Shown: piece after piece, positions 25,592 through 33,741 of the stretch
Numbering within the stretch: position 1 is the first letter of the stretch
Layout of the letters: the number at the start of each line of letters is the position of its first letter
Origin: Promethearchaeota archaeon
GTDB taxonomy: Archaea > Asgardarchaeota > Lokiarchaeia > Sigynarchaeales > SOKP01
Assembly: GCA_019058515.1 (NCBI GenBank)
Contig: JAHPYY010000156.1
Span: 1 to 37,282, forward strand
Direction: 5' to 3'
DNA length: 37,282 nt
Translations under genes and position numbers: made by a program
Notes under the pieces: model-generated
Database searches by the model: none
What the model saw: the letters and a program-made list of their open reading frames with translations, nothing else
Told to the model about the DNA's origin: nothing

Positions 25592-26758
25592 TTAGCCAGC
25601 TTTCCTTGCTAATCTTAAGTCTCTGATGCGTTTTTCTGCGAAATACCATAATATTCCGAGGGGAACAATAATGACCACATCTACGATCCAATAAAGAATG
25701 CAGAGATCATTTCTTGTCAGTGTAATGCCGATTATACTAGCACAATAATGATTGTCATATATGCTTATAACGATTGCGAGATAAAATATTTCGGTTAACA
25801 AGATGTGGTAGGATGCTTTACCAATAACAGCAATTCCTTTCAAGATTACATTTTCCGATTTTTTGGGTAAAAATCTCATGCCAATCAAGAAAATTAAAGC
25901 CGCATAGGGAGCCATTAGCAAGTGAAAATCCCCTCTAAGAAACCAAATCCGGTACTCGGGGAAAAATTGATGAATTACTATGTAAAAAATGCTAATCGGA
26001 GCCAAGATCCACATGAAGGCGTTTCTTTTAGATTTAATGTCGTGATCAAATGAAAAGTACATGCCTAACCCTATTCCAGGAAGGTAGAATAGAATACATG
26101 TGGCAAAAAACATGTAGATTTCATGCCAAGCATAGTAAGCTTCCCATGTTGGAAATGGCGGACCTCCTATGAATACGAAGATAAAAATATGGAGGAAAAG
26201 TTCTACGAGAAAACACACAACAAGCGTAATGATTGGTTGTTTGGTCATTCCTTTGTAAAGAAGTGGCATAACAAGGACAGAACCGAAAAGGACTGGAAGA
26301 AACCAATTACCGGGACCCCACATTGGCATTATTCCTATAAATAAATGGCTTAATTCCCAATCAAACGCAAAATACTGTTTATCGAACAATTGAACTATGT
26401 TAAACCCGTAGATTATCAATCCTACTAAAGTAGAAACAAGGTACAGCAAAAGGAAAGGGAAAAGATAGCGCCAAAACTTTTTTTTAAAGTATTTCCACGA
26501 ATACAGCTCTTTTAATGAGTCAGCTCCTTCTCTTCTGAAAGATAATCCCATATTGAATCCTAAAATTACGAGCAGCACAGGTATACAAATCCGTTCCCAA
26601 AAAGAAACCGCCAAAGTATTTTTTATCGTCCACGATACAGTGTTGTCAAAAATGACTAGTATGATCATGATCGCTTTAAGAATATCGATCTGCAAGTATC
26701 GACTAGTAGCTCCGCTCTCGTTCTCTATATCATCTTTGTTTACATTGGGTTCACTCAT
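25592..26758 (-). CDS. acyltransferase-3-like multi-pass membrane protein
   Basis: 388 residues with about ten hydrophobic segments (first at about 27-45, last at about 355-375) after a short hydrophilic N-terminus. The first segment RYLQIDILKAIMIILVIFDN has the layout of acyltransferase-3 proteins (R..DILKai.iilVv..H), which acetylate or acylate surface sugars and lipids. The catalytic-type His expected in this helix is Asp here. A PMWGPGNWFLPVL segment matches the family loop before the fourth helix. ATG at 26758, monocistronic. Substrate unknown; the missing His makes activity uncertain. Confidence 0.6.
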   Translation of the reverse strand: MSEPNVNKDDIENESGATSRYLQIDILKAIMIILVIFDNTVSWTIKNTLAVSFWERICIPVLLVILGFNMGLSFRREGADSLKELYSWKYFKKKFWRYLFPFLLLYLVSTLVGLIIYGFNIVQLFDKQYFAFDWELSHLFIGIMPMWGPGNWFLPVLFGSVLVMPLLYKGMTKQPIITLVVCFLVELFLHIFIFVFIGGPPFPTWEAYYAWHEIYMFFATCILFYLPGIGLGMYFSFDHDIKSKRNAFMWILAPISIFYIVIHQFFPEYRIWFLRGDFHLLMAPYAALIFLIGMRFLPKKSENVILKGIAVIGKASYHILLTEIFYLAIVISIYDNHYCASIIGITLTRNDLCILYWIVDVVIIVPLGILWYFAEKRIRDLRLARKAG

Positions 26759-26934
26759 TATACATCACATTAATTGTTTAATATTGATGTTAGTAGTCTT
26801 GATTATATCAATTTGATTTAAAACTTTTTTGTCAGAAATAGTTTCTTTAAAAATCGATTTCGTTCAAATAGATCCCAAATAAAGTGTTAAAAATGAAATT
26901 TGAAACGGATCTATGAAAGAAAACTAAAACTAGA

Positions 26935-27417
26935 CTATTCAGAAATTATCTCAAATACCATCTTTTCAATGATGGGTTTTTTCGTGTAGCGTTTATCGTA
27001 ATACCATCCTACTAGATGGGCTTTTTGACTTTTTTCGGCTATAGCAGGAACTACAATAATCATAACCCCATTACTAAGATATTTTAAAATCCTCTTGTCT
27101 ATTGCGTGCAACTTCTCGTTACCAGAAGGGTGGGAGTGCCATTGCCATACGATATCTACGCCAAGTTCTTCTTTAAACTTACGCATGTTGTAGATTTTAG
27201 ACTTTTTATATCTCATCCAGCTTCTAGGTTTCACGTGGTTTTTCGTTTTTCTCAAATCCGTGTTCATGATATATTTAGAAACAATTCCAAAATTCTCTTT
27301 CCTATCTGCAAATAACCATCCGTGAACAATATTGGGGAGTTCTTCTGCAGCTTTATCAGTAATCTCTTTAAAAATCCGTTCTGGGATTAGGTATCTGAAA
27401 TCTTTTGCTCCGCTCAT
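26935..27417 (-). CDS. JAB/MPN-like protein with altered zinc site
   Basis: 160 residues. WQWHSHPSGNEKLHAIDKRI holds His94, His96 and Asp107, the HxHx10D core of JAMM metalloproteases. The motif Ser (position 104) is His, and the upstream glutamate (normally in PxExxG) is Ile30 in LPNIVHGWLF. So the fold appears kept but the usual catalytic set is incomplete; it may bind ubiquitin-like or other partners, or use a different residue. AGGAGG Shine-Dalgarno lies ahead of the ATG at 27417. No ubiquitin-like or E1/E2 gene is in the window. Confidence 0.6.
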   Translation of the reverse strand: MSGAKDFRYLIPERIFKEITDKAAEELPNIVHGWLFADRKENFGIVSKYIMNTDLRKTKNHVKPRSWMRYKKSKIYNMRKFKEELGVDIVWQWHSHPSGNEKLHAIDKRILKYLSNGVMIIVVPAIAEKSQKAHLVGWYYDKRYTKKPIIEKMVFEIISE

Positions 27418-27564
27418 ATTTATACCTCCTTGTGAGTAAATGAAAGGTAAAATTTATATTTTTCCTCAAGTATTTACATAGATTCTCATAATACGGAAAA
27501 ACATTGATGTGATTAGATGTTATTTTGATCGAAAAAATAATAAATTTTCCTAGATTTAAGTTTC

Positions 27565-27580
27565 TAAGGCATATGCCTTA
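27565..27580. promoter_or_regulatory. 16-bp perfect palindrome TAAGGCATATGCCTTA
   Basis: Perfect inverted repeat 28 nt upstream of tRNA-Ser(UGA), followed by a TATA-like agtataaaac at about 27597-27606. Possible operator of the tRNA pair or a DNA-binding site; function unknown. Confidence 0.45.
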
Positions 27581-27608
27581 AACATTGAGAAAAAAAGTAT
27601 AAAACACA

Positions 27609-27715
27609 GCAGATGTAGCCTAGCTGGTAAGACGCCGGCCTTGAGTATTCGACATATTAGATTCAAGATAGCCGGTGCGCGTGAGCGCTCGGGGGTTCGA
27701 GTCCCTCCATCTGCG
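27609..27715 (+). tRNA. tRNA-Ser (UGA) with canonical 37/38 intron
   Basis: Acceptor GCAGATG (27609-27615) pairs with CATCTGC (27708-27714), discriminator G (27715), as expected for serine. Anticodon stem CCGGC/GCCGG, loop CTTGAG+A giving TGA; variable arm GCGC-GTGA-GCGC; T-loop TTCGAGT. A 24-nt intron (27646-27669) follows position 37: its CAAG pairs with CTTG of the anticodon loop as the central helix, with bulges AG^T and AT^A. Mature length 83 nt. No encoded CCA. Confidence 0.9.
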
Positions 27716-27732
27716 TTGTTACGATTAAATAT

Positions 27733-27836
27733 GGGCTATTAGCGCAGGCAGGTAGCGCAGCAGGCTCTTAACCTGAAGGTCGAGGGTTCGAATAGTCTAC
27801 CCAAATAGGACAACTACGGAAATCCCTCATAGCCCG
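27733..27836 (+). tRNA. tRNA-Lys (CUU) with a T-loop intron
   Basis: Acceptor GGGCTAT (27733-27739) pairs with ATAGCCC (27829-27835), discriminator G. D-arm GCGC/GCGC, anticodon loop CTCTTAA giving CTT, variable AGGTC, T-stem GAGGG/CCCTC. The T-loop is split: TTCGAA, 30 nt, then T before CCCTC. TTCG of the T-loop pairs with CGGA at the intron end (central helix) and TAGT/ACTA forms the inner helix. Mature length 74 nt. It lies 17 nt after tRNA-Ser(UGA), so the two are likely co-transcribed. Confidence 0.9.
27793..27822 (+). other. T-loop intron of tRNA-Lys (30 nt)
   Basis: Lies between positions 59 and 60 of the T-loop. Removing it gives the standard loop TTCGAAT closed by GAGGG/CCCTC. A one-base shift of the ends gives the same product. 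Confidence 0.75.
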
Positions 27837-27924
27837 CTATTTCTTATACTGATTTATTAAATTGAGAGAGATTAAATAATTAAATTCAAATTGGAATTAA
27901 AATCAACCAAAAAAAAGAATTCAA

Positions 27925-29400
27925 TTAGCCTTTTACTACTCCTATAGGAACTAATCTAGCAATTTTTTCGACTATTCCCAAATTATGACTAACTTGAACC
28001 ACTTGATCTATGTCTTTATACGCTCCTGGAGCCTCTTCGGCGATAACTTTCATAGAAGCAGCCTTAATAAGTATACCTTTTTGTTTTAATTCGCTTTTAA
28101 TTGTCTTTCCCCAGAATTGCTTAGTAGCTCTTGCTCTTGACATAATTCTGCCTGAACCATGTGCCGTAGATCCAAAGGAGAGGTTCATTGCATCAGGTTT
28201 ACCTACGCATAGATATGACGCGGAACCCATAGTTCCTGGGATTAGCGCTGGTTGTCCTATGTTCTTATAATCAGTAGGGAGGGCAGGATGATCTGGGGGA
28301 AATGCTCTAGTAGCTCCTTTCCTATGAACATTTAATTTTACCTTTTTTCCCCCCTCAGTTTTATGTTCCTCGATTTTTAAAATGTTATGACACACCCCGT
28401 AAATTAAATATAACTCTAAAGCGTCTAATTCTCTTTTAATAACATTTTGAAATGATTCCCTTACCCAGTGGGTTATTAATTGTCTATTACAGAAGCCAAA
28501 ATTAGCAGCGCAAGCCATCGAGCTAAGATAATCGTTAGCCTCGGGTGTATTAGCGGGAACACATGCAAGTTCCCGGTCAGGAACCTCAATATCGTATTTT
28601 TTCATCGCTCTTTCAACATTTCGCAGGGAGTCGGTACACACCTGATGTCCGAGGGCTCTACTTCCCGTGTGAATCATTACTGTTATTTGATTTTTGCTGA
28701 AAATACCTAGTTTTTGAGCTATGATCTTGTCATAAATTTCGTCAACTTTTTGGATTTCTAAGAAATGATTTCCACTTCCTAAGGATCCTAACTGCTTTAT
28801 CGCTCTTTGCTTTGCTTTTTGTGAAATTAGCGAGGCGTCTCCACCATCAATACACCCTTGATCTTCGCAGTGGGATAGATCTTCTTCAATAGCATAGTCC
28901 TTATCTAAACACCAATTCATACCATGGTTTAAAACATTATCTAAGTTGGAATAGGAAATATTTAACTTACCCTTTGAACCCAACCCACTTGGAATGTTTT
29001 GGAAAATGCTATCCAATAAATTGGGTAAGATGTTATTAATATCAGATTCCATTAAATTTGTTCTTAGTAAACGAACACCACAATTAATATCGTAACCCAC
29101 GCCACCAGGGGAAATAACCCCGCTTTCTGCTTCTGTTCCAGCGACACCACCAATGCAAAATCCGTACCCCTGATGGGCATCTGATAGTGCAATAGCATGT
29201 TTCTCAACACCCTGAAGGCACGCTACATTTGAAATTTGGTCGAGGGTTCTGTCTTGCTTAATTTTTTCTAAAATATAGTCGTTAGCGTAAATATGAACGG
29301 GTACTTTCATTTGAAAGGTTTTTATCGAATCACCAACTCTTACCATAATTCTTTTTGGTGAAATTTCAAAAATATTGTCATTAATTTTTTTTACATTCAT
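27925..29400 (-). CDS. rtcB: tRNA-splicing RNA ligase RtcB
   Basis: 491 residues, full length. Metal and guanylate site motifs: SDAHQGYGFCIGGVAGTE, GVISPGGVGYDINCGVRLL (Asp and Cys ligands), GSGNHFLEIQ, IHTGSRALGH and the guanylylated His region AHGSGRIMSRARA. It joins tRNA exons (3'-P or cyclic phosphate to 5'-OH) after intron excision, with GTP and Mn. ATG at 29400. Downstream, on the other strand, are two intron-bearing tRNA genes whose processing needs this enzyme. No intein is seen, though archaeal RtcB sometimes carries one. Confidence 0.96.
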   Translation of the reverse strand: MNVKKINDNIFEISPKRIMVRVGDSIKTFQMKVPVHIYANDYILEKIKQDRTLDQISNVACLQGVEKHAIALSDAHQGYGFCIGGVAGTEAESGVISPGGVGYDINCGVRLLRTNLMESDINNILPNLLDSIFQNIPSGLGSKGKLNISYSNLDNVLNHGMNWCLDKDYAIEEDLSHCEDQGCIDGGDASLISQKAKQRAIKQLGSLGSGNHFLEIQKVDEIYDKIIAQKLGIFSKNQITVMIHTGSRALGHQVCTDSLRNVERAMKKYDIEVPDRELACVPANTPEANDYLSSMACAANFGFCNRQLITHWVRESFQNVIKRELDALELYLIYGVCHNILKIEEHKTEGGKKVKLNVHRKGATRAFPPDHPALPTDYKNIGQPALIPGTMGSASYLCVGKPDAMNLSFGSTAHGSGRIMSRARATKQFWGKTIKSELKQKGILIKAASMKVIAEEAPGAYKDIDQVVQVSHNLGIVEKIARLVPIGVVKG

Positions 29401-29713
29401 TTCTTAGATAAGTAAGCTAAAAACAGGTGTTTATAGATAACTGTATTTATACATCAGATGGTATAAACCTTATTATTATCAAATAAAATTTCCATTTTTG
29501 AGTTTTTAACTGTGTCAGGTGGAAACCAAGGAATCACCTTAACATAATTTTGAATTTGGAGTGCTTTAATTTAACTTAGTATAAAATTCCCGTTAAGAAG
29601 CCTAAAGAAAGGTTATATGTGGTAATCTTAAATATTGAACCACGATTTCAACCAGGAGTTGAAGAAAATGAAGTAGGTTAAAATTCCTTTTAGTTATTTA
29701 TTAAATTTGATGT
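29401..29713. other. gene-free stretch with a conserved 37-nt block
   Basis: 313 nt between rtcB and the repeated small gene. It holds a likely rtcB promoter (tataaatac type on the minus strand near 29440) and, at 29590-29626, a 37-nt block repeated without mismatch at 36787-36823, in DNA otherwise diverged. No ORF of substance. Confidence 0.55.
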
Positions 29714-30110
29714 TTATTTTATTTCAATGAATTTTAGTAAACCCAAATTATCTAAACTTTCAATTATTACCTGCACTTCAGCTTCGGGTATTCCTACTTC
29801 TTCTAAAATGTCATTAACTGTGTGAAACCCATCGGTCAAATGAGCAATCTCGTACTGCTTTTCATTAAGAAATCCTTTGTTAATCACTTGTTTAGGTAGT
29901 CTTTTAGATGTCCACTCTGGTTTCTTATCTTGTACTTTGCGAAGATCGGTTTCTGACAAAACGAGACCCTTTTTAGCTATTTTAGACTGAGACTTCATGA
30001 AGTCTTTTTTATTTATCTTCAAAATAGGGATCTTTAACTCAACTTCAGCGATTCTTCCATTGTTCAAAATAACGTCTATAATATCCTCGAAACCATTGAA
30101 TATTCTGACG
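29575..30110 (-). repeat. direct repeat copy 1 (about 0.5 kb)
   Basis: Covers the small gene at 29714 and its 3' flank; the other copy is at 36768-37282 in the same orientation. Protein identity is about 106 of 117 residues over the shared part, and flanking DNA is recognisably similar with a perfect 37-nt core. The two bracket about 6.7 kb. Confidence 0.85.
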
Positions 30111-30204
30111 TCACCAGACCAAGATTTTATGGTTTCTCCGTGTTTTTCTATAAATTTATCTATAATGTCGTTTAAAGCCTTGTGGGTTATCTTATTTCTG
30201 TCAT
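29714..30204 (-). CDS. small PqqD-like/winged-helix-type protein, possible 5' frameshift
   Basis: The open frame extends well upstream of the TTG at 30067: it reads HKALNDIIDKFIEKHGET, KSWSGDVRIFNGFEDIIDV and then LNNGRIAEVELKIPIL, so the full product is about 160 residues. ATG 30204 behind AGGTAAA reads MTEIR and stops, one base out of register; adding one A would give MTENKITHKAL in frame. So this copy may carry a single-base deletion, or start elsewhere. The C-terminal 50 residues (DGFHTVNDILEEVGIPEAEVQVIIESLDNLGLL) resemble a PqqD/winged-helix module. Function unknown; near-identical copy at 36903. Confidence 0.55.
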
Positions 30205-30264
30205 TTTACCTGCTGCGGTCGTACATAAAATACAATCTTTAAACACTAGTACAAGATAATATGA

Positions 30265-31200
30265 TTATAGTGTGATATCTGTCTTTTCTATAATCACATC
30301 TATTGCAGCGTAGCCCCTTATAGAAAAAGTTTTGTCCATATATGCAATAAAATTATGATCACAACAATGGTCTTTTGGGATATATATACTTACAATTGAT
30401 CTTCCCTTATTATATATATTATTAAGAGTTTCTCTTGAAAGTTTTTCTTTTTGACGACTGTTACATATTGGACAAATTACTAATACTTCCTTCTCTTCAA
30501 GATTCTCCATTTCAACTTGTTTTACAGGTTCACCGATGTTTATTTTATTTGAACTCCAATTCTCCCTTACTTCCTTTCTTTTTTCTCTATCATAGAATAA
30601 ATAAACATCGAAAACTGTCAATGTACCTAGGTTAAATATGAGTGATGCTAATAAGGACAAAATAAAAAATAAAATAGCACTGTGGAATATTAGATTTATA
30701 AAGAGTTCTATTGTATAAATAGAAAGGAAAATTCCGTAAGAGAAAATAATTCCATCTTTTTTTGCTATACTGTAAAAAATTTGAACTGATACAATTGCAA
30801 CTATCCCTATTATAGAAATTAGATATACAAACTCAATTGATAGCTTGTTATCAATAAAGAATCCATAATAAATCCAGAATAAGAGAACTAAAGGAGCAGT
30901 ATACCAATATCTTTTCTTAAAAAGATACACGATAAAGAGAAGGTTTATTATCATAATTATGAAAAAAATAATGACGGCTATGCTAATTTCATAGCTTTGG
31001 GAATTAAACATATATGAATTTAATGCTGAGAGTAAATATAGATAATAAGAAAGAATAGAAGTTGTTAAATTCGTGAAAAAAATTACCCTTACTTTATCCA
31101 TCGACTTTCTATTGTTGATTATATAGAAACTCAATCCTAAGATTAGTAATATTAAATACATAAAGTTTAAGAAAAAAATATTATTTGAAACTATTTCCAA
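30265..31200 (-). CDS. predicted 7-TM protein with C-terminal zinc-ribbon-like tail
   Basis: 311 residues. Seven hydrophobic segments at about 7-27, 38-60, 74-96, 98-114, 122-145, 152-173 and 175-203. A soluble tail follows (about 205-311) with VICPICNSRQKEKL, then IPKDHCCDHNFIAYMDK and FSIRGYAAIDVII: CPxC plus CCDH could bind one zinc. No family recognised. Last gene of the operon GTPase - soluble protein - 7-TM - 7-TM, and its start directly abuts the upstream stop, implying coupled synthesis. It may anchor or relay signals for the Arf-like GTPase (inference). Confidence 0.65.
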   Translation of the reverse strand: MEIVSNNIFFLNFMYLILLILGLSFYIINNRKSMDKVRVIFFTNLTTSILSYYLYLLSALNSYMFNSQSYEISIAVIIFFIIMIINLLFIVYLFKKRYWYTAPLVLLFWIYYGFFIDNKLSIEFVYLISIIGIVAIVSVQIFYSIAKKDGIIFSYGIFLSIYTIELFINLIFHSAILFFILSLLASLIFNLGTLTVFDVYLFYDREKRKEVRENWSSNKINIGEPVKQVEMENLEEKEVLVICPICNSRQKEKLSRETLNNIYNKGRSIVSIYIPKDHCCDHNFIAYMDKTFSIRGYAAIDVIIEKTDITL

Positions 31201-31830
31201 TTATATCTCCTCGTTTTTATCCTTGAAAAAAATAATTTTATCCATAGTATAAACCAAACCATAAAGGGATACAGCCACAAATCCCAAATAAAAAATAAAT
31301 ATGTTATCTTGAAAAGGGAATAGAGAAAAACTTAATATAAAAAAGACACCCATCCCCAATAGTTTATTTTCTTTTAATTTGATACCATTGTAGACGCAGA
31401 AAATAATAAAAACAATAATCCCGACAAATAAATAAAGATACCAAATGAGTAGAGTAAACGATCCAGTGAAAATATTATATAATAGAAATCCTATGTAAAA
31501 TATCCAGTGAGTAAAGTAGAGGATGTCTAGTCCGTAGGTATATAATACGAGAGACGCAGATATGGCGACCATCAAACCTATGATCACAGTGTAGATATTT
31601 AATTCTGCCATACTAAATCTTGAATTGAACAATACAATATGTATTAAATTTAAAATATATCCAATAAACCAATTTAGGAAAATTAGTAGAATAAATAACC
31701 TGACTTTGTCTTTTGCACCACCTTGATCTCTTATATAAAGATATTTCTTCAGTAATTTGTACAACATCACAATAAAAAAGAGAGATATTACAGAATTCAC
31801 GCTTGAGAAATAAAATAGAAAAAGATCCAT
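31201..31830 (-). CDS. predicted 7-TM protein
   Basis: 209 residues, nearly all membrane: hydrophobic segments at about 2-25, 42-66, 75-98, 103-122, 126-150, 158-175 and 180-200, with short loops. No family recognised. Similar layout to the following gene, which adds a soluble tail, so the two may be paralogous or form a heterodimer. It lies directly between the soluble protein gene and the second 7-TM gene with no spacing. Confidence 0.65.
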   Translation of the reverse strand: MDLFLFYFSSVNSVISLFFIVMLYKLLKKYLYIRDQGGAKDKVRLFILLIFLNWFIGYILNLIHIVLFNSRFSMAELNIYTVIIGLMVAISASLVLYTYGLDILYFTHWIFYIGFLLYNIFTGSFTLLIWYLYLFVGIIVFIIFCVYNGIKLKENKLLGMGVFFILSFSLFPFQDNIFIFYLGFVAVSLYGLVYTMDKIIFFKDKNEEI

Positions 31831-32367
31831 TTAAAAAATTCTTCCTCCTCGTAAATCTTGTTTTGGTTTCTTCTTCAAGAATGATAGTTTCTTCTCTCTA
31901 ATTAACTCAGAAATATCAATATTTAAATTACCTATTTGAATTTGATCTCGATTATTGATGCCATTGTATATTATTTCCAAGGAGGTCATTAACATGGATG
32001 TTGTTATTTTGCCTTCTACAATTTTATCAATAAGATGTTTTAACAATATTTTCAAATCGTTAATATCAATTCGATTATTATCAATAATTATAGAAATTGC
32101 AGCAAGATCACTACGTATTTTATCATTCTCTGAGCTTTTAATCGAAAAAGAGTAGGAAAGCAACATCTCGTTGTTTTTAAGTTTATCTAGAGAAAAGCAA
32201 TTTGGTTCAATACCTTCTGGAATGACTTTTGATATAAATTCTTTTTCTGTATTCTCATCTAATTCAATTAATGGATGTGAACAAAGAACCTCTGGACTTG
32301 ATCCAATAAATCCGCCCAGCCTACTTAAACAAATATTTTGAATAATGTTAAGTTTTGCAATACTCAT
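31831..32367 (-). CDS. soluble protein of the GTPase/7-TM operon (longin-like, tentative)
   Basis: 178 residues, no membrane segment. N-terminal strands (NIIQNICLSRLGGFIGSSPEV), a central MLLSYSFSIKSSENDKIRSDLAAISIII hairpin and a helix DINDLKILLKHLIDKI suggest a longin- or roadblock-like alpha/beta fold, as used by partners of small GTPases. The tail is basic (FLKKKPKQDLRGG). Not a recognised family. ATG at 32367, 11 nt after the GTPase gene and directly before the first 7-TM gene. The context points to a GTPase adaptor or regulator (inference). Confidence 0.55.
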   Translation of the reverse strand: MSIAKLNIIQNICLSRLGGFIGSSPEVLCSHPLIELDENTEKEFISKVIPEGIEPNCFSLDKLKNNEMLLSYSFSIKSSENDKIRSDLAAISIIIDNNRIDINDLKILLKHLIDKIVEGKITTSMLMTSLEIIYNGINNRDQIQIGNLNIDISELIREKKLSFLKKKPKQDLRGGRIF

Positions 32368-32378
32368 TATTAATCAGC

Positions 32379-33278
32379 CTAAATAATATTTGTTAAATAA
32401 TGTTCTGTATAGAAAATTATATCATTATTGTCATTTGATTTTGTTAAGTTTTCAAGATGTTCTAATAACTCAAATAAAACATTCTCAGATTGATCTATCG
32501 ATACCCCTAAATCTGAACTCCATAAAATAGAACCAATAAATTGAGATGATTTTAGAAATATAATTTTCTGATTATCTCGAAAATCCTTATAATAGACTTT
32601 GAATTCCTCGGGAATAGTGTTTATTTCCATTTCAAAGTTTTTCAACTGACTTTGAATTCCGTTGTCATTTACTCCACGTGTTAATAAAACTTCTCGATCT
32701 TTGTTATAAAGTGACACAATTTTACCAAAAATGTGTTTCTGAACTGGTTCATTTATTAAAAATGAGATTATTTTTGCAAGAGCATCCATAAGGCCATAAC
32801 CTGTTTTTCCAGAGATGTTTAATATCTCAAATTCAGAACTGATTGTAGTTAAGTCAAATTGTTTAATAATTTCACCTAATGAGACAGCATTAGGAAGATC
32901 GTGTTTATTGGCAAGTATCAGTAGTTTAATATCTTTTTTTACCACTAATTGCATTAGTTTATTTAATTCTATCTTAGCTTCTGTGAAACGATTTTTATCA
33001 GTTTTATCAATCACATAAACAAGACATTTAGCATTTTCAAGTTCCCCGACCCATATATCTCGAAAATCAACCTGTCCTCCTACATCGACAATAGATATTA
33101 AAATTCCTTTAATATCTATTTTTTTTATCGATTTCCCCATTGTAGGGGTATGCTCCACAAATCTCCCCTTTTGAAAAAAAGATATTATTGTAGTTTTACC
33201 ACTATTATCTAGACCTAAAATAACGCATTTATTGGGACTTCCTTTCAATTTTTTTTTTAATAAATCAAAGATTCCCAT
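32379..33278 (-). CDS. Arf-like small GTPase with C-terminal extension
   Basis: 299 residues. G1 GLDNSGKTT (residues 22-30), G2 PTMG, G3 VDVGGQ with the catalytic-type Gln, G4 ANKHD and G5 ISGKTG: the Arf/Arl pattern. The N-terminus MGIFDLLKKKLKG has Gly2 and an amphipathic helix, as in eukaryotic Arf proteins. Residues about 175-299 form an extra domain (GKIVSLYNKDREVLL, FKVYYKDFRD, GSILWSSDLGVS, LFELLEHLE) that looks roadblock- or longin-like and is absent from ordinary Arfs. It heads a four-gene operon with a soluble protein and two 7-TM proteins. ATG at 33278. Confidence 0.88.
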   Translation of the reverse strand: MGIFDLLKKKLKGSPNKCVILGLDNSGKTTIISFFQKGRFVEHTPTMGKSIKKIDIKGILISIVDVGGQVDFRDIWVGELENAKCLVYVIDKTDKNRFTEAKIELNKLMQLVVKKDIKLLILANKHDLPNAVSLGEIIKQFDLTTISSEFEILNISGKTGYGLMDALAKIISFLINEPVQKHIFGKIVSLYNKDREVLLTRGVNDNGIQSQLKNFEMEINTIPEEFKVYYKDFRDNQKIIFLKSSQFIGSILWSSDLGVSIDQSENVLFELLEHLENLTKSNDNNDIIFYTEHYLTNII

Positions 33279-33741
33279 TTTTAATCATTCAGATAGCTAT
33301 AAGTGGCTTTTTACCACATAGATTGAACTAGTATATAAAAAAATAAAAACTCTAATATATAAATATTTACTAATTTGTTTGATATTTTGAATTTTACAGC
33401 TCATATCAATTAATTAGGCTATCAGTATTAGTCGAAAATTATACATTTATGTAAATAATGATGGATAATCCATACAAATTACAACTGTATGTTTTTCTTT
33501 CACAATTCAAAATATATAAATGAAATCTGTATTCAGATTAATGTTGAGCAAATAAGGTAATATCAGATTCTAAGTTACTAAGTTCCATTTTTGTTGATGT
33601 TTCACAAAAATGTTATTATTAAAATTTCCTTCAAAGTTTAAATCAATCATCAATTTAAGGTTGACTAAAATCATGACTTTTAATACCATTTCTTAATGTT
33701 ATATTAATATCGATTATTTAATTAATGACCTATCCTGTAAT
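33279..33741. other. gene-free stretch between divergent genes
   Basis: 463 nt, strongly AT-rich, with TATA-like runs near the GTPase (tatataaaaaaa, about 33331-33342) and before the hydrolase gene. No ORF or RNA gene recognised; presumably two promoters. Confidence 0.5.

Noticed and set aside
29590..29700. Plus-strand mini-ORF through the conserved 37-nt block
   Set aside because: The frame breaks soon after the block in the second copy and has no start or Shine-Dalgarno.
30067..30204. TTG at 30067 as the true start of the repeated small gene
   Set aside because: Coding-like sequence continues upstream in frame in both copies, with related residues (FED/FEE IID), so the TTG is internal.
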